From: Saprospiraceae bacterium
GTDB taxonomy: Bacteria > Bacteroidota > Bacteroidia > Chitinophagales > Saprospiraceae
Direction of reading: 5' to 3'
DNA: 64,000 bases
Assembly: GCA_016787575.1 (NCBI GenBank)
Contig: JAEUUO010000014.1
Span: 1-64,000 of the forward strand
Position numbers and translations under genes: made by a program. Positions 54,170 through 63,218 of the stretch are shown here, piece after piece. Within the stretch, counting starts at the first letter, position 1, and each line of letters starts with the position of its first letter. Below the pieces are notes generated by a model. The model searched no databases. It was not told the origin of the DNA and was given only the letters and a program-made list of their open reading frames with translations.

Positions 54170-54826
54170 TCAAATTTTTTTTGCAACAATTTTTACACTC
54201 AAGGCAATTTCATCGTAAATAAATCCATCTTTTAAGGAAGCTAAAATTTTCTTCGAACTATACATAATATTATAGTTTGTACGGTCTATTGTAAATTCCG
54301 GGATCGTTACAAGTACGCCGTCGCTTGAATAATCAATTTTGCCTTTCACAACCAATAAATTACTTACCCCTTTAATGGTAAGCGTTCCGGTAATCATTGC
54401 GTTATTGATTGAATCCTTGATTTCAACAATGTTTTCAACTTTTAATTGTGCTTCAGGATATTGTGAAACATTAAAAAAATCTTCATTCTTTAAATGATTT
54501 TCCAAATCATTGCGATCTGATGCTTCTTCAATGTCTAAATTGCGGATTGAATTCATATCGACCATCAAATCAGCAGATTGGATTTGCAAATTACCTCCAT
54601 ACAATATGCCCGATTTAAAATTTAAACGACCATTGTGTGAACCGGTTGGAGATTTACCCAACCAATAAATAATACTTTGTGCTGTATCGATTTGAAAGGA
54701 ATCTTTACTTGCCTGCAATTTTGAGGGTTCTATAGATTGGGGAATTGAATTACCCGAATTTTGTTTGCATGCACTCAATAGGAATAAAATACCTATAAAT
54801 TGAAAACCAATTACAAATCTAAACAT
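54170..54826 (-). CDS. YceI-family lipoprotein
   Basis: 218 aa. MFRFVIGFQFIGILFLLSAC is a lipoprotein signal. The remainder is a YceI-type lipocalin-like barrel: SIIYWLGKSPTGSHNGRLNFKSGIL, DLMVDMNSIRNLD, LKNEDFFNVSQYPEAQLKVENI, GTLTIKGVSNLLVVKGKI and the closing IALSVKIVAKK. Related proteins bind isoprenoid lipids in the periplasm. It begins 3 nt after the stop of the MerR-type regulator gene, so the two form an operon, and the regulator may act on it. Confidence 0.92.
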   Translation of the reverse strand: MFRFVIGFQFIGILFLLSACKQNSGNSIPQSIEPSKLQASKDSFQIDTAQSIIYWLGKSPTGSHNGRLNFKSGILYGGNLQIQSADLMVDMNSIRNLDIEEASDRNDLENHLKNEDFFNVSQYPEAQLKVENIVEIKDSINNAMITGTLTIKGVSNLLVVKGKIDYSSDGVLVTIPEFTIDRTNYNIMYSSKKILASLKDGFIYDEIALSVKIVAKKI

Positions 54827-54829
54827 ATT

Positions 54830-55735
54830 TTATTTTTTACAGATACAGCTAATCTCTTTAAGTGTTTTGATAAATTGCTCCAATTCCTCAAAACCTTCAG
54901 TAATCCGTACACATTTATTTTGGTCGGAGAAACGGTGTGAATAATAACCCGTCAATAAAAGTATAGGAGGGTCCTGCAATTCGTTTAAACAATTTACTAA
55001 TTCTTCAATAAATTTTACAGAACTTTCTTCATGAATGATGGTAAATAAAAATTGTGGTTTAATTATTTGAATGCCATCCAATATATCTGTCGGATTTAAA
55101 TCTGAGCCCAAATCAATTGCTCTAAAATGATTTCTGCGAATAAACAATTCAACAAAATATTGATTGAGTTCTTGTTTTTCTTCAGGAGGTAAAAACATTA
55201 AAAAACAAGTATTGCAATCCTGCTCCTGGTTTTCTAAATGGCAGAGTTCATGAATTAATTTCTTCTTAATAATCCGGTTTACGAATTCCTCATGTACTTT
55301 TTTGATGCTACCACTCAACCACATGGTATTCAACTTATCTAAAAACGGCATCAGGATTTGGTTGAAAGTCATTTCAAATCCAAGTTGATGAATATTAGTA
55401 TTTAAAAGGTGGGTAAATTTTTTTTCGTTGAGTTGCAAAATTGATAATGTCAATGCATCCAATGCATCTCTGTTAAAAACTTCGACATCACTAATATTGG
55501 CAACCAGGGATTCTATTTCCTGAGCTTGCATCTCGGAAATCAGAGATATTTTATATCCTTTTTGATTGAGTAAAGCAATGTTGGCCAGATTTTTAAGATC
55601 TTGGTCATCGTAAAAACGAATATTGGTTTGTGTTCTTTTTGGATTAATCAGTCCATAGCGTTTTTCCCATATACGGATCGTGTGGGCTTTGATACCCGTC
55701 AACATTTCCAGATCCGCTATGGAGTAAATTGCCAT
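54830..55735 (-). CDS. MerR-family regulator of CarH/LitR type lacking cobalamin-ligand residues
   Basis: 301 aa. Residues 1-70 are a MerR helix-turn-helix (YSIADLEMLTGIKAHTIRIWEKRYGLINPKRT). The C-terminal ~200 residues have the layout of CarH/LitR: a helical bundle followed by a Rossmann-like domain. The light-sensing versions use W-x9-EH and a DxHxxG-type histidine. Here the first reads WLSGSIKKVHEE (EE instead of EH) and the second region reads LPPEEKQELN, without the histidine. So B12 binding is probably lost or altered. It precedes YceI and faces bshA. Confidence 0.85.
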   Translation of the reverse strand: MAIYSIADLEMLTGIKAHTIRIWEKRYGLINPKRTQTNIRFYDDQDLKNLANIALLNQKGYKISLISEMQAQEIESLVANISDVEVFNRDALDALTLSILQLNEKKFTHLLNTNIHQLGFEMTFNQILMPFLDKLNTMWLSGSIKKVHEEFVNRIIKKKLIHELCHLENQEQDCNTCFLMFLPPEEKQELNQYFVELFIRRNHFRAIDLGSDLNPTDILDGIQIIKPQFLFTIIHEESSVKFIEELVNCLNELQDPPILLLTGYYSHRFSDQNKCVRITEGFEELEQFIKTLKEISCICKK

Positions 55736-55800
55736 GAAAAATTATCAAACTACGTAAGGTGTAATTAACATTTACCTGAATAAATTGTTTAATAATTCTG

Positions 55801-56937
55801 ATGCGAGACTTATTGAATATTGGCATTGTTTGCTATCCTACATACGGAGGAAGTGGCGTTGTGGCCACCGAATTGGGCATGGCTTTAGCCCGGAAAGGCC
55901 ATAAAGTTCATTTTATCAGTTACAGACGACCGGCGCGATTGGGTCATTTTTTACCCAATGTATTTTATCATGAAGTGGCTCCTTTTGAATATCCTTTATT
56001 TGATTTTAAACCCATAGATACTGCCCTTGCAAGTAAAATTGTGGATGTTGCGATGTATGAAAATCTGGATGTTTTGCATGTCCATTACGCAATTCCTCAT
56101 GCAACCATTGGCTACTTGGCACGTGAAATACTTCGCTCAAAAAATAAATCCCTGCCATTTGTTACTACCTTACATGGTACGGATATTACTTTAGTTGGAG
56201 CAGACCGATCTTTTTTTCCAGTCGTTGAATTTAGTATCAATCAATCCAATGCAGTTACCGCTGTATCGCAAGCGCTTAAACAACAAACCCACGATACTTT
56301 TGATGTTCAAAAGGAAATAAAAGTAATTCCCAATTTTATTGACTTTGATCGATTTACCAAAAAACCAAATCCGGAATTGCGTTTGAAATTTGCAACTGAA
56401 AACGAAAAAATTCTCATGCATGTTTCTAATTTCAGAAAAGTGAAACGTGTTGAAGATGTATTGGGCGTTTTTAAATTAGTAAATCAAAAACTTCCTTCCA
56501 AACTGGTTTTGATCGGTGACGGTCCAGAGCGCCCTCGTATGGAAATGTTAAGCCGAGAATGGGGAATCAGTCAGGAAGTTTGCTTTCTCGGAAAACAAGA
56601 CAACGTTGAAGAGTTGCTGGCAATTTCCGATTTATTTGTACTCCCTTCCGAACACGAAAGTTTTGGATTGGCAGCACTTGAAGCCATGGCTTGCGAAGTT
56701 CCTGTAATAGCTTCCAATATCGGTGGTTTAACAGAAGTTATTCTCCAGGGCAAAACCGGATATGCTTGCCAGGTTGCCGACATCAACGATATGTCTGATA
56801 AGGCATTGTACATTTTGTCGGATTCAATCCGTCATTCCGAATTCCGCCTTGCAGCTTACAATCGGGCTAAAGAATTTGACATTCATCAGATACTTCCAAT
56901 GTATGAGAATACTTATTATGATTGTAAGGAATTCTGA
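55801..56937 (+). CDS. bshA: N-acetyl-alpha-D-glucosaminyl L-malate synthase BshA
   Basis: 378 aa GT4 glycosyltransferase. It joins GlcNAc from UDP-GlcNAc to L-malate, the first step of bacillithiol synthesis, in the cytoplasm. NIGIVCYPTYGGSGVVATELGMALARKGH, YHEVAPFEYPLF, LHVHYAIPHA and FVTTLHGTDITLVGAD are diagnostic of BshA within GT4. The nucleotide-sugar site is LPSEHESFGLAALEAMACEVPVIA. Other bsh genes are not in the window. It is divergent from the MerR gene across 65 bp, where a weak inverted repeat (55757-55777, AGGT...ACCT) could be an operator. Confidence 0.95.
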   Translation: MRDLLNIGIVCYPTYGGSGVVATELGMALARKGHKVHFISYRRPARLGHFLPNVFYHEVAPFEYPLFDFKPIDTALASKIVDVAMYENLDVLHVHYAIPHATIGYLAREILRSKNKSLPFVTTLHGTDITLVGADRSFFPVVEFSINQSNAVTAVSQALKQQTHDTFDVQKEIKVIPNFIDFDRFTKKPNPELRLKFATENEKILMHVSNFRKVKRVEDVLGVFKLVNQKLPSKLVLIGDGPERPRMEMLSREWGISQEVCFLGKQDNVEELLAISDLFVLPSEHESFGLAALEAMACEVPVIASNIGGLTEVILQGKTGYACQVADINDMSDKALYILSDSIRHSEFRLAAYNRAKEFDIHQILPMYENTYYDCKEF

Positions 56938-56946
56938 GGGGGAAGC

Positions 56947-56966
56947 CTATAGACTACAGTCTATAG
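56947..56966. repeat. Perfect palindrome CTATAGAC-TACA-GTCTATAG
   Basis: 8-bp arms with a 4-nt loop, just after the bshA stop. It is part of the larger repeat pair at 56957-57096 and could fold into an RNA hairpin at the 3' end of bshA, though no T-run follows directly. Confidence 0.85.
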
Positions 56967-57096
56967 TCTATAGAGAGGAAGTCTTCAGGGTAATGCAATG
57001 TTCCAATGGTATAATGGTAAAATTCTTATATGGTCTTAGCTTATTTGCATTTCAGCTTAATAGTTTTATAAACCTCTCCCTACAGACTATAGACTG
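56957..57096. repeat. Imperfect inverted repeat between bshA and the HIT gene
   Basis: The left arm at 56957-56978 (CAGTCTATAGTCTATAGAGAGG) pairs with the complement of the right arm at 57073-57096, with one A/G difference and two extra bases in the right arm. About 94 bp of AT-rich sequence lie between. The stop codon of the HIT gene (57101-57103) falls inside the flanking GACTAAAGTC word. The convergent genes and paired arms could give a two-way terminator; this is inference. Confidence 0.8.
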
Positions 57097-57100
57097 CAGA

Positions 57101-57502
57101 CTAAAGTCTTCCAAATCGTTCCTGAATTTCCAGAGCCAGACTTTTGTATTCTGCATCAGAAAATTGCAATCTTGGGTTGGAAAAATTTAAATCGCTGATT
57201 GCATTTATTGGTACCAGATGAATGTGTGCATGCGGCACTTCAAGTCCTATGACACTCATTCCAACTTTAATACAGGGAACTGTTTGCTGAATTGCATGAG
57301 CCATGCGTTTTGAAAATTGCATAAGCTCATTCAAGAGTTCGTCTGGCAATTCGAAAAAATAATCGAGTTCCAATTTAGGAATGACCAGTGCATGACCTTT
57401 AGCTAAAGGTTTAATATCTAAAAATGAAAAACAAGAATCATTTTCAGCCAAAAAATAACACGGAATTTCGCCTTGTATAATTTTTGTAAACAAGCTGGCC
57501 AT
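57101..57502 (-). CDS. HIT-family nucleotide hydrolase/transferase
   Basis: 133 aa, normal for the HINT/HIT group. It starts MASLFTKIIQGEIPCYFLAEND and has KPLAKGHALVIPK and the histidine triad HAHIHLVPI (H-x-H-x-H). Members hydrolyse AMP- and similar phosphoramidates; the natural substrate here is unknown. Its ATG overlaps the greA stop by one base (TAATG), so the two are translationally linked. The last codons run into the bshA-side repeat. Confidence 0.95.
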   Translation of the reverse strand: MASLFTKIIQGEIPCYFLAENDSCFSFLDIKPLAKGHALVIPKLELDYFFELPDELLNELMQFSKRMAHAIQQTVPCIKVGMSVIGLEVPHAHIHLVPINAISDLNFSNPRLQFSDAEYKSLALEIQERFGRL

Positions 57503-57978
57503 TAAGATGCAGTAATTTCAAGAATTTCTAAAATCATTTCTCCCGCTGGTGTTAAGATCTTTGCTTTGTCTCCCACTTTTTTTCCCAACAAACCTTGTCC
57601 GATTGGAGAGCTTACTGAAATGCGATTGACTTTAATGTCAGCTTCAGCTTCCGATACAATTTTATACGTCATTTCTTTATTGACTTTGTGATTGCGGATA
57701 CGCACATTTGCAAGCATCACTACGTGAGAGGTATCAATATCACTTTCATCAATGATTCTGACATTCATAAGTTTCTTTTCCAGATCATTGATTTTCATTT
57801 CAAGCATGCCTTGAGCATCTTTTGCAGCATGGTATTCGGCATTTTCAGATAAATCCCCTTTTTCCCGAGCTTCAGCAATTGCTTTTGCAACTTCCTGTCT
57901 GCCGTTTGTTTTTAACTGTTCTAAGTCATGCTTGAGCCTATCATAACCTTCCTGGGTCATGTAATTTAAATTGCTCAT
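57502..57978 (-). CDS. greA: Transcription elongation factor GreA
   Basis: 158 aa, standard size. The factor binds RNA polymerase through its secondary channel and triggers cleavage of backtracked RNA. The N-terminal coiled coil has MTQEGYDRLKHDLEQLKTNGR and KAIAEAREKGDLSENAEYHAAKDAQGMLE, with the acidic loop tip present. The C-terminal FKBP-like domain includes ISVSSPIGQGLLGKKVGD. It is followed directly by the HIT gene in a two-gene unit. Confidence 0.97.
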   Translation of the reverse strand: MSNLNYMTQEGYDRLKHDLEQLKTNGRQEVAKAIAEAREKGDLSENAEYHAAKDAQGMLEMKINDLEKKLMNVRIIDESDIDTSHVVMLANVRIRNHKVNKEMTYKIVSEAEADIKVNRISVSSPIGQGLLGKKVGDKAKILTPAGEMILEILEITAS

Positions 57979-58098
57979 AGTTCGTTCATTTTTGATTAAA
58001 AAGCAAAAGAACGTTTAACGGAATTCCCGGAAAACGTTCTTCAAATTCAATAATTATTCTCTTATAACAACATCAGAGCCTAAATTAGTTCAATCAAT

Positions 58099-59136
58099 TT
58101 AAAATTCCAGACGAACTCCAAATTGATGTGTTCCTTCGAAAGGATCTGAATGCCTGTAACCATAGTCAATTCCAAGGCGGGTTTCTGATTTTTTCTTTAA
58201 AGGAACAGAGATGCTGGCACCTGCTGCTAAACCGGTATGGGCTGTTTTATTTACTTCATCTCCTGCTGAATCAAACTCATACTTATAAGAAGCTCGTAAA
58301 GCAAAATATTCTGTCAATTTTATTTCTGCTCCACCTCCAATTTCATCTCTTCCAAAAGAGTTAGACGTGAAATTTACAATCGGTGTAATTGTAAACATAT
58401 CCGAAGGGATAAAATCATAGGACAAACCTATGTGCAGTTGAGAAGGCAACTCAAACTTATTTAAACGAATGTTGTAGGTTAAATCAGTGTTTTCTGAACT
58501 TTTTAACTGTGTTGATAATCCGTCTCCGCTAAAATCCATAGGGCCACCAACATTACGCAAAGAGATCCCAAACTTAAAATTATCCTGAGATCCTGCAACG
58601 TATTGTATTCCTGCATCAATTGCAAATCCAAACGTACTTAAATCCTGGATAGATTCAGAAATTCCGCGAAACAATATGCCCACTGTAATTTTATTGCCAA
58701 ATGTATGTGCATAACCCAATCCGATGTTACTGAACTTTGGACTGTAGGTGGCACCTGTCCCTTCGGGTACTGCAGTTGTAGTAACGCGAATATCACCAAA
58801 ATCCACACTCATAAGGGAAATACCCAAGGTTCCATTTTTTCCAACTTTCGTTACAAAACCTCCAGCATTTAACCCAATGCCACTTGGAACCAACCACCGT
58901 GATTGTGCGAGGCCGATTTCCATACGATTTACTCGCGCAATACCAGCAACGTTTACCATCATGGCTTCAACGCCTCGAACACAAGATGCATTTAAACTAT
59001 TTAATGCTCCACTTCGAACCCATGGATTCATTAATAATTCATAAGCACCAGCTTCACCCTGGCGATCCGGATTTCCACAAAACGCTCCGGTTGTTAAAAT
59101 TGAAACAGCAAAAAGAGTAAAAATTATTTTTCGCAT
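58099..59136 (-). CDS. PorV/PorQ-family outer-membrane protein
   Basis: 345 aa. Signal peptide to about residue 20 (MRKIIFTLFAVSILTTGAFC), then GAYELLMNPWVRSGALNSLNASCVRGVEAMMVNVAGIARV, typical of the start of this family. The rest is regular beta strands ending VRLEF, as expected of a 14-stranded barrel. PorV shuttles T9SS cargo from the translocon to the attachment complex, and PorQ has a related role. It is the last gene of a unit behind a TonB-dependent receptor and a 1328-aa secreted protein, so it may be a dedicated partner rather than the general PorV. Confidence 0.85.
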   Translation of the reverse strand: MRKIIFTLFAVSILTTGAFCGNPDRQGEAGAYELLMNPWVRSGALNSLNASCVRGVEAMMVNVAGIARVNRMEIGLAQSRWLVPSGIGLNAGGFVTKVGKNGTLGISLMSVDFGDIRVTTTAVPEGTGATYSPKFSNIGLGYAHTFGNKITVGILFRGISESIQDLSTFGFAIDAGIQYVAGSQDNFKFGISLRNVGGPMDFSGDGLSTQLKSSENTDLTYNIRLNKFELPSQLHIGLSYDFIPSDMFTITPIVNFTSNSFGRDEIGGGAEIKLTEYFALRASYKYEFDSAGDEVNKTAHTGLAAGASISVPLKKKSETRLGIDYGYRHSDPFEGTHQFGVRLEF

Positions 59137-59205
59137 AAGTCTTCTATTAATCAGGTTTTAAAAACAAGTGATTCCGAATGAATCGGAATCACTTAGTAAT
59201 TTTTT

Positions 59206-62200
59206 TTATAGTCCGGATGGATCAAATTTTCTGGCAACACCAAACCACTTCACGATTTTCTCAGCTCCGGTTGAATTTTCTTTAATATGGATAATATATG
59301 CCCCACTTGAAACGGGAACCCCTTTGAAGTTTGTCAAATCCCACTCCTGATCCGGAGCAATTTGGGTTTCAACTACACCCGGATTTGACCCGGTTCTCCG
59401 TACCGGCACCTCATCTCGTTTGTATTGCTTAATAAATTTACCATCCACTGAATAAATCGTAACTGTACAATTGGCTGGTAAATTGGTAATTTTTACCACA
59501 TTGCTGAATTGTCCAGTTTCGTAGCTTGAAAATCCGTAATAAGGATTTGGAACCACGTTTACATTGTCCAATGCATGGTTGTAGTCATCTTGCTTGGTTA
59601 CCAATTGTGCTTCGTGACCTTTGATTGAAAAAGAATAAAAATTATGTCCTTTATTTTCATTGGTTCCCAAAGCATATTGATATGGATTTTGAACTCTCAA
59701 ACGCACTGTTACATCATTTGGAATGATTCCGTCCTTATAAGATTTCAATTGTGCCTGCGGTGCTAATGCTGACATACTGCACCAGGTAAAATCACGGAAC
59801 AATCTGTTTTTATCTGCAATTTTAGTAGAATTCAATCCCAAACGGAAACTTCTGCAAGAATCGTAAGGTGTTTTTGTAACATAAATGTAATGATGTCCAC
59901 CTAGAAGCACTGAAAATAAGGTTTGTGCTAAAGGACACAATGGATTTCGAATTTCATATTCATCGGTAGGATTGTACATCATGTCATCACCAGTCAATGG
60001 TCGAAAAGTACAACCATCCAATAAAGTATTGTTTGGAGAATAAAATGAATTTTCACCAAAGAATATATTCAAACGTTTTCCCGATTCAACATCCACCGCA
60101 TATCCAGGAAACCAAGCCAATCCGGTACTGTCCTCGTTGGTATCGATGTCTGGCAAACCATCATTATCCAAATCGTCTTTGGTAACAGATGGATTTTTCT
60201 TCAAAGCAAAATTTTTCAAACCACTTACTGGAGAAACTAAATTTCCGCCAAGATTTGGATTCCAGGTCTCCACTACTACGCAACGGCTCCATTTAGATTT
60301 ATCAGAAGTAAATACGATATCCACATTATTCAGATCTGACATTTTAATTGTACCCCTGGTAACTTTAGACAATGGATCAATCCAAACCGGCGTAAGGTAA
60401 ACCGTATCTGAAGGTAATTTGTATGGATACCAGGTCCCTTGAATGTCTCCCAACCCAAGCTTTGAATAACATTCTTTTGGATCTATTGCATATGAGGGTT
60501 GGCCCAAACTTGATAAAATAAAATCAGTTAATCCGGTATTGCGATCGGGTTGTCCAACTAACCATTTTGGGCCATTGGCATCTTTGTAATCAAAATAAAG
60601 TCCGTCTCCAATGATTCCGCAGGTGTTTAAAGAATCACTGCCTGCTTCTATTGTCTGACCGATAACAACAGAAATTCCAAATTTGTTAAGTATCTGTTCA
60701 TTCAGACGATTGATATCTGATTCCGACCGAGTGGTGTCGTTAATTGTTTTATTTACCAACAACCAATTTACCGGATCGTCCAACTTTGTATTGCTTGGAT
60801 TAGAATCGGTAAATTTCAATTCATAATCACCATCTTTCACGCGAAGTGGATCGTATACTTTTACCTCAATTGGCCCACGACCGGGTTGATAAGTAACTTT
60901 TCCATCAAATCCAGGTGCTAGCATTTTATCATACATGTCTGGTTTAACCAACAAATCAGAATTGCCCATTCCAATACCATCGTGACGAGTGATTTCAAAC
61001 GTACTTCCGTATTTCGCATTCAGCTTTTCATAAACCTGTGGTCTTGGAGTTCCTGTATAAGGTTTACCGTCTTCATTAGGACCGATATTCAATCGACCGG
61101 GACAATAAGTAGTCCTTTGACCTAAGTTTTCAACTAAATTGTAATCTTTGTAATTATTGTAACCATAGGCAATTACGGTAAAGTAATATTTTTTATGGTT
61201 GATTAACCGACGATCGCCTTTTGCAAATTGATCTTCTGTTACTTTGAATGTATGTCTGATGCCTTGGTTAGGACCTGAAACTTTTTCTGAAGGCGTATAA
61301 ACGATTGGGTGGGTTGTTGGATCTGGGCTTGGATTTTTTTGTCCTACCCAATTGTATATTTTTTTGACTTTATTAATTAAATCAACTGTAAATATCTCCC
61401 GAACTTTTGTTGGGTCGGCAATCGTAGCATCATTGAGTGTGATGGTTGGATCGGCAACTTGAAAAATGCGGTATCCTTCAAAACGATACAAGCTATCAAC
61501 TCCTGAAGGCAATCCAATACCTGCTTCTGCATACGACTCAAATTTATTGTTTGAGTTTAGATCGTTGGTTAAAACAAGTATCAACTCCTGATCTAATTCA
61601 ATGATATCAACATCCGGTGCATCCGGGCCATCCTTAATTTTGAAACAATTGTCAAAAAGGTCCTGAGATAATTTATCTGCAGCAAATAATTCATCCATAT
61701 TTGGACACGGATAATTTTGATCCGGAACAAAAGGAACTCCAATGATCAATTCATTGATTGCACCAGGTAACAATTTCATTGGACCAGTAGCTTGTAATGT
61801 TCTGCGGTCACCTTCTCCTAATGAAGCTGAACACATGCTCCATCCTGCCTGATTGTTTGGAGCATCACTTACTGCATAACGAGTTGTATCTTGTGATGAA
61901 GGATTGTAACCACTACCTCCTTTGGTCAATGGGGTTCCGTCTCTCCAATGGCCGGTCAGATAGCGATAATATTCTATGGCAGTTCCCGGATCTGTTGTTG
62001 CAGCCGGATGATTTCCCACTGAACCGTTGTTGTAATACATAAAAGATGACATACCAAGTTCATTTCCAAATTCATCCAATGGGCCTCGGAAATAATCAAC
62101 TCCTAAAAGTGGAATATCTGTACAATAGGTATTTACACCCTGATCGCAATTGCAACCATTGGATCCATCAGATGGATCGATGTTGTAGATGTACATCAAA

Positions 62201-63192
62201 CTGCGCTCTCTGTCACAACCAATGTAATCATCAGTATAACATCCCAAATCTGGATCAATCCACATTGCGAAATAACAATCTTCCAATTCCTGTGGTGCAC
62301 GATTGATTAATTTATATCGCTGGAAAGTCATGTCATTGATTTCATCTCCTGTATTGAAAGCAAATGCCTGCACTTGAACTTCCATACGAATTGGTTCACC
62401 GTTTGAATTGGTGTGAATAGCACCACCTCCGTTGTCATTGTAAACCCAGAAATACATCTGATCTGGAAAAACTGGTTCGTTACAACCTCGAATATCTATA
62501 ATTGGAAAATCTCCTTTTTCAGGTTCGTAAATTCCATTGTCTGAAGGAGAACCCGGTTCTTCATAAAACAAACCCAAACCTTGCGGAAGGAATGGCAGTT
62601 CAAAACCATATTTCGAAGAAAAATATTTATTTCCTCTTGCAGGATAATACAATACGTCTTCAGGAATTTCAGCCAATGTAAGGTCCCTTGTATCTTTTAC
62701 TTCTTTATAAATTTTTTGTTGGTCGCGAATACTCTTTCCTAGCACGACGAAAAACTGATCCCAGTTTAAACAATCTTCTGCAGTTGTTTCACCAGTGTTG
62801 GGTGTCAGCGGACCTGGCCAACAATCATTCATAGACGGACGACGGTAAGCTTGTGCCATTAAATGCAAGTTTCTGTTTGGATCATAACCACCAACCCAAA
62901 CGGCACCGGCATAAATTGCAGATACAGGCTTTTTACTGGATCCTTCCGGAACTTTGGGAACGATGTAGGATCCTTTACTTAAATCCCACCATACATCCCC
63001 ACCGTTTAATAAACGGGCCCGAACGTTGTTGATGTCCATATCAATTTGCTTGGTAGCAGCTGCACAGGCACCTCCACGAGGTTTTAAGTTTTTGGATGTC
63101 TTGGGATTGGGAGTCACTTGTTCCGGACGGTTAGCAAAACCAACCGACTGACTCAAGAATAAAATGCTTACTAAAACTATTATTGATCTCAT
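59206..63192 (-). CDS. Very large secreted protein between a TonB-dependent receptor and a PorV-type gene
   Basis: 1328 aa. Signal peptide to about residue 20 (MRSIIVLVSILFLSQSVGFA). The mature protein is rich in D, N, G and P, with many calcium-style acidic loops (DLNSNNKFESYAEAG, DLDNDGLPDIDTNED), as in surface beta-domains. The C-terminus has NVVPNPYYGFSSYETG, NLPANCTVTIYSVDGKFIKQY and SSGAYIIHIKENSTGAEKIVKW, which resembles a T9SS sorting fold but extends past the usual end by a dozen residues. It starts 26 bp after the receptor gene and ends 69 bp before the PorV-type gene. Not recognised. Confidence 0.82.
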   Translation of the reverse strand: MRSIIVLVSILFLSQSVGFANRPEQVTPNPKTSKNLKPRGGACAAATKQIDMDINNVRARLLNGGDVWWDLSKGSYIVPKVPEGSSKKPVSAIYAGAVWVGGYDPNRNLHLMAQAYRRPSMNDCWPGPLTPNTGETTAEDCLNWDQFFVVLGKSIRDQQKIYKEVKDTRDLTLAEIPEDVLYYPARGNKYFSSKYGFELPFLPQGLGLFYEEPGSPSDNGIYEPEKGDFPIIDIRGCNEPVFPDQMYFWVYNDNGGGAIHTNSNGEPIRMEVQVQAFAFNTGDEINDMTFQRYKLINRAPQELEDCYFAMWIDPDLGCYTDDYIGCDRERSLMYIYNIDPSDGSNGCNCDQGVNTYCTDIPLLGVDYFRGPLDEFGNELGMSSFMYYNNGSVGNHPAATTDPGTAIEYYRYLTGHWRDGTPLTKGGSGYNPSSQDTTRYAVSDAPNNQAGWSMCSASLGEGDRRTLQATGPMKLLPGAINELIIGVPFVPDQNYPCPNMDELFAADKLSQDLFDNCFKIKDGPDAPDVDIIELDQELILVLTNDLNSNNKFESYAEAGIGLPSGVDSLYRFEGYRIFQVADPTITLNDATIADPTKVREIFTVDLINKVKKIYNWVGQKNPSPDPTTHPIVYTPSEKVSGPNQGIRHTFKVTEDQFAKGDRRLINHKKYYFTVIAYGYNNYKDYNLVENLGQRTTYCPGRLNIGPNEDGKPYTGTPRPQVYEKLNAKYGSTFEITRHDGIGMGNSDLLVKPDMYDKMLAPGFDGKVTYQPGRGPIEVKVYDPLRVKDGDYELKFTDSNPSNTKLDDPVNWLLVNKTINDTTRSESDINRLNEQILNKFGISVVIGQTIEAGSDSLNTCGIIGDGLYFDYKDANGPKWLVGQPDRNTGLTDFILSSLGQPSYAIDPKECYSKLGLGDIQGTWYPYKLPSDTVYLTPVWIDPLSKVTRGTIKMSDLNNVDIVFTSDKSKWSRCVVVETWNPNLGGNLVSPVSGLKNFALKKNPSVTKDDLDNDGLPDIDTNEDSTGLAWFPGYAVDVESGKRLNIFFGENSFYSPNNTLLDGCTFRPLTGDDMMYNPTDEYEIRNPLCPLAQTLFSVLLGGHHYIYVTKTPYDSCRSFRLGLNSTKIADKNRLFRDFTWCSMSALAPQAQLKSYKDGIIPNDVTVRLRVQNPYQYALGTNENKGHNFYSFSIKGHEAQLVTKQDDYNHALDNVNVVPNPYYGFSSYETGQFSNVVKITNLPANCTVTIYSVDGKFIKQYKRDEVPVRRTGSNPGVVETQIAPDQEWDLTNFKGVPVSSGAYIIHIKENSTGAEKIVKWFGVARKFDPSGL

Positions 63193-63218
63193 AAAGCAAA
63201 AATGTTCAATGATTAAAA

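Noticed and set aside
56762..57190. 142-residue plus-strand ORF over the bshA end and the HIT gene
   Set aside because: It overlaps the bshA 3' end in another frame, the repeat and the HIT gene antisense; its composition is repeat-derived.
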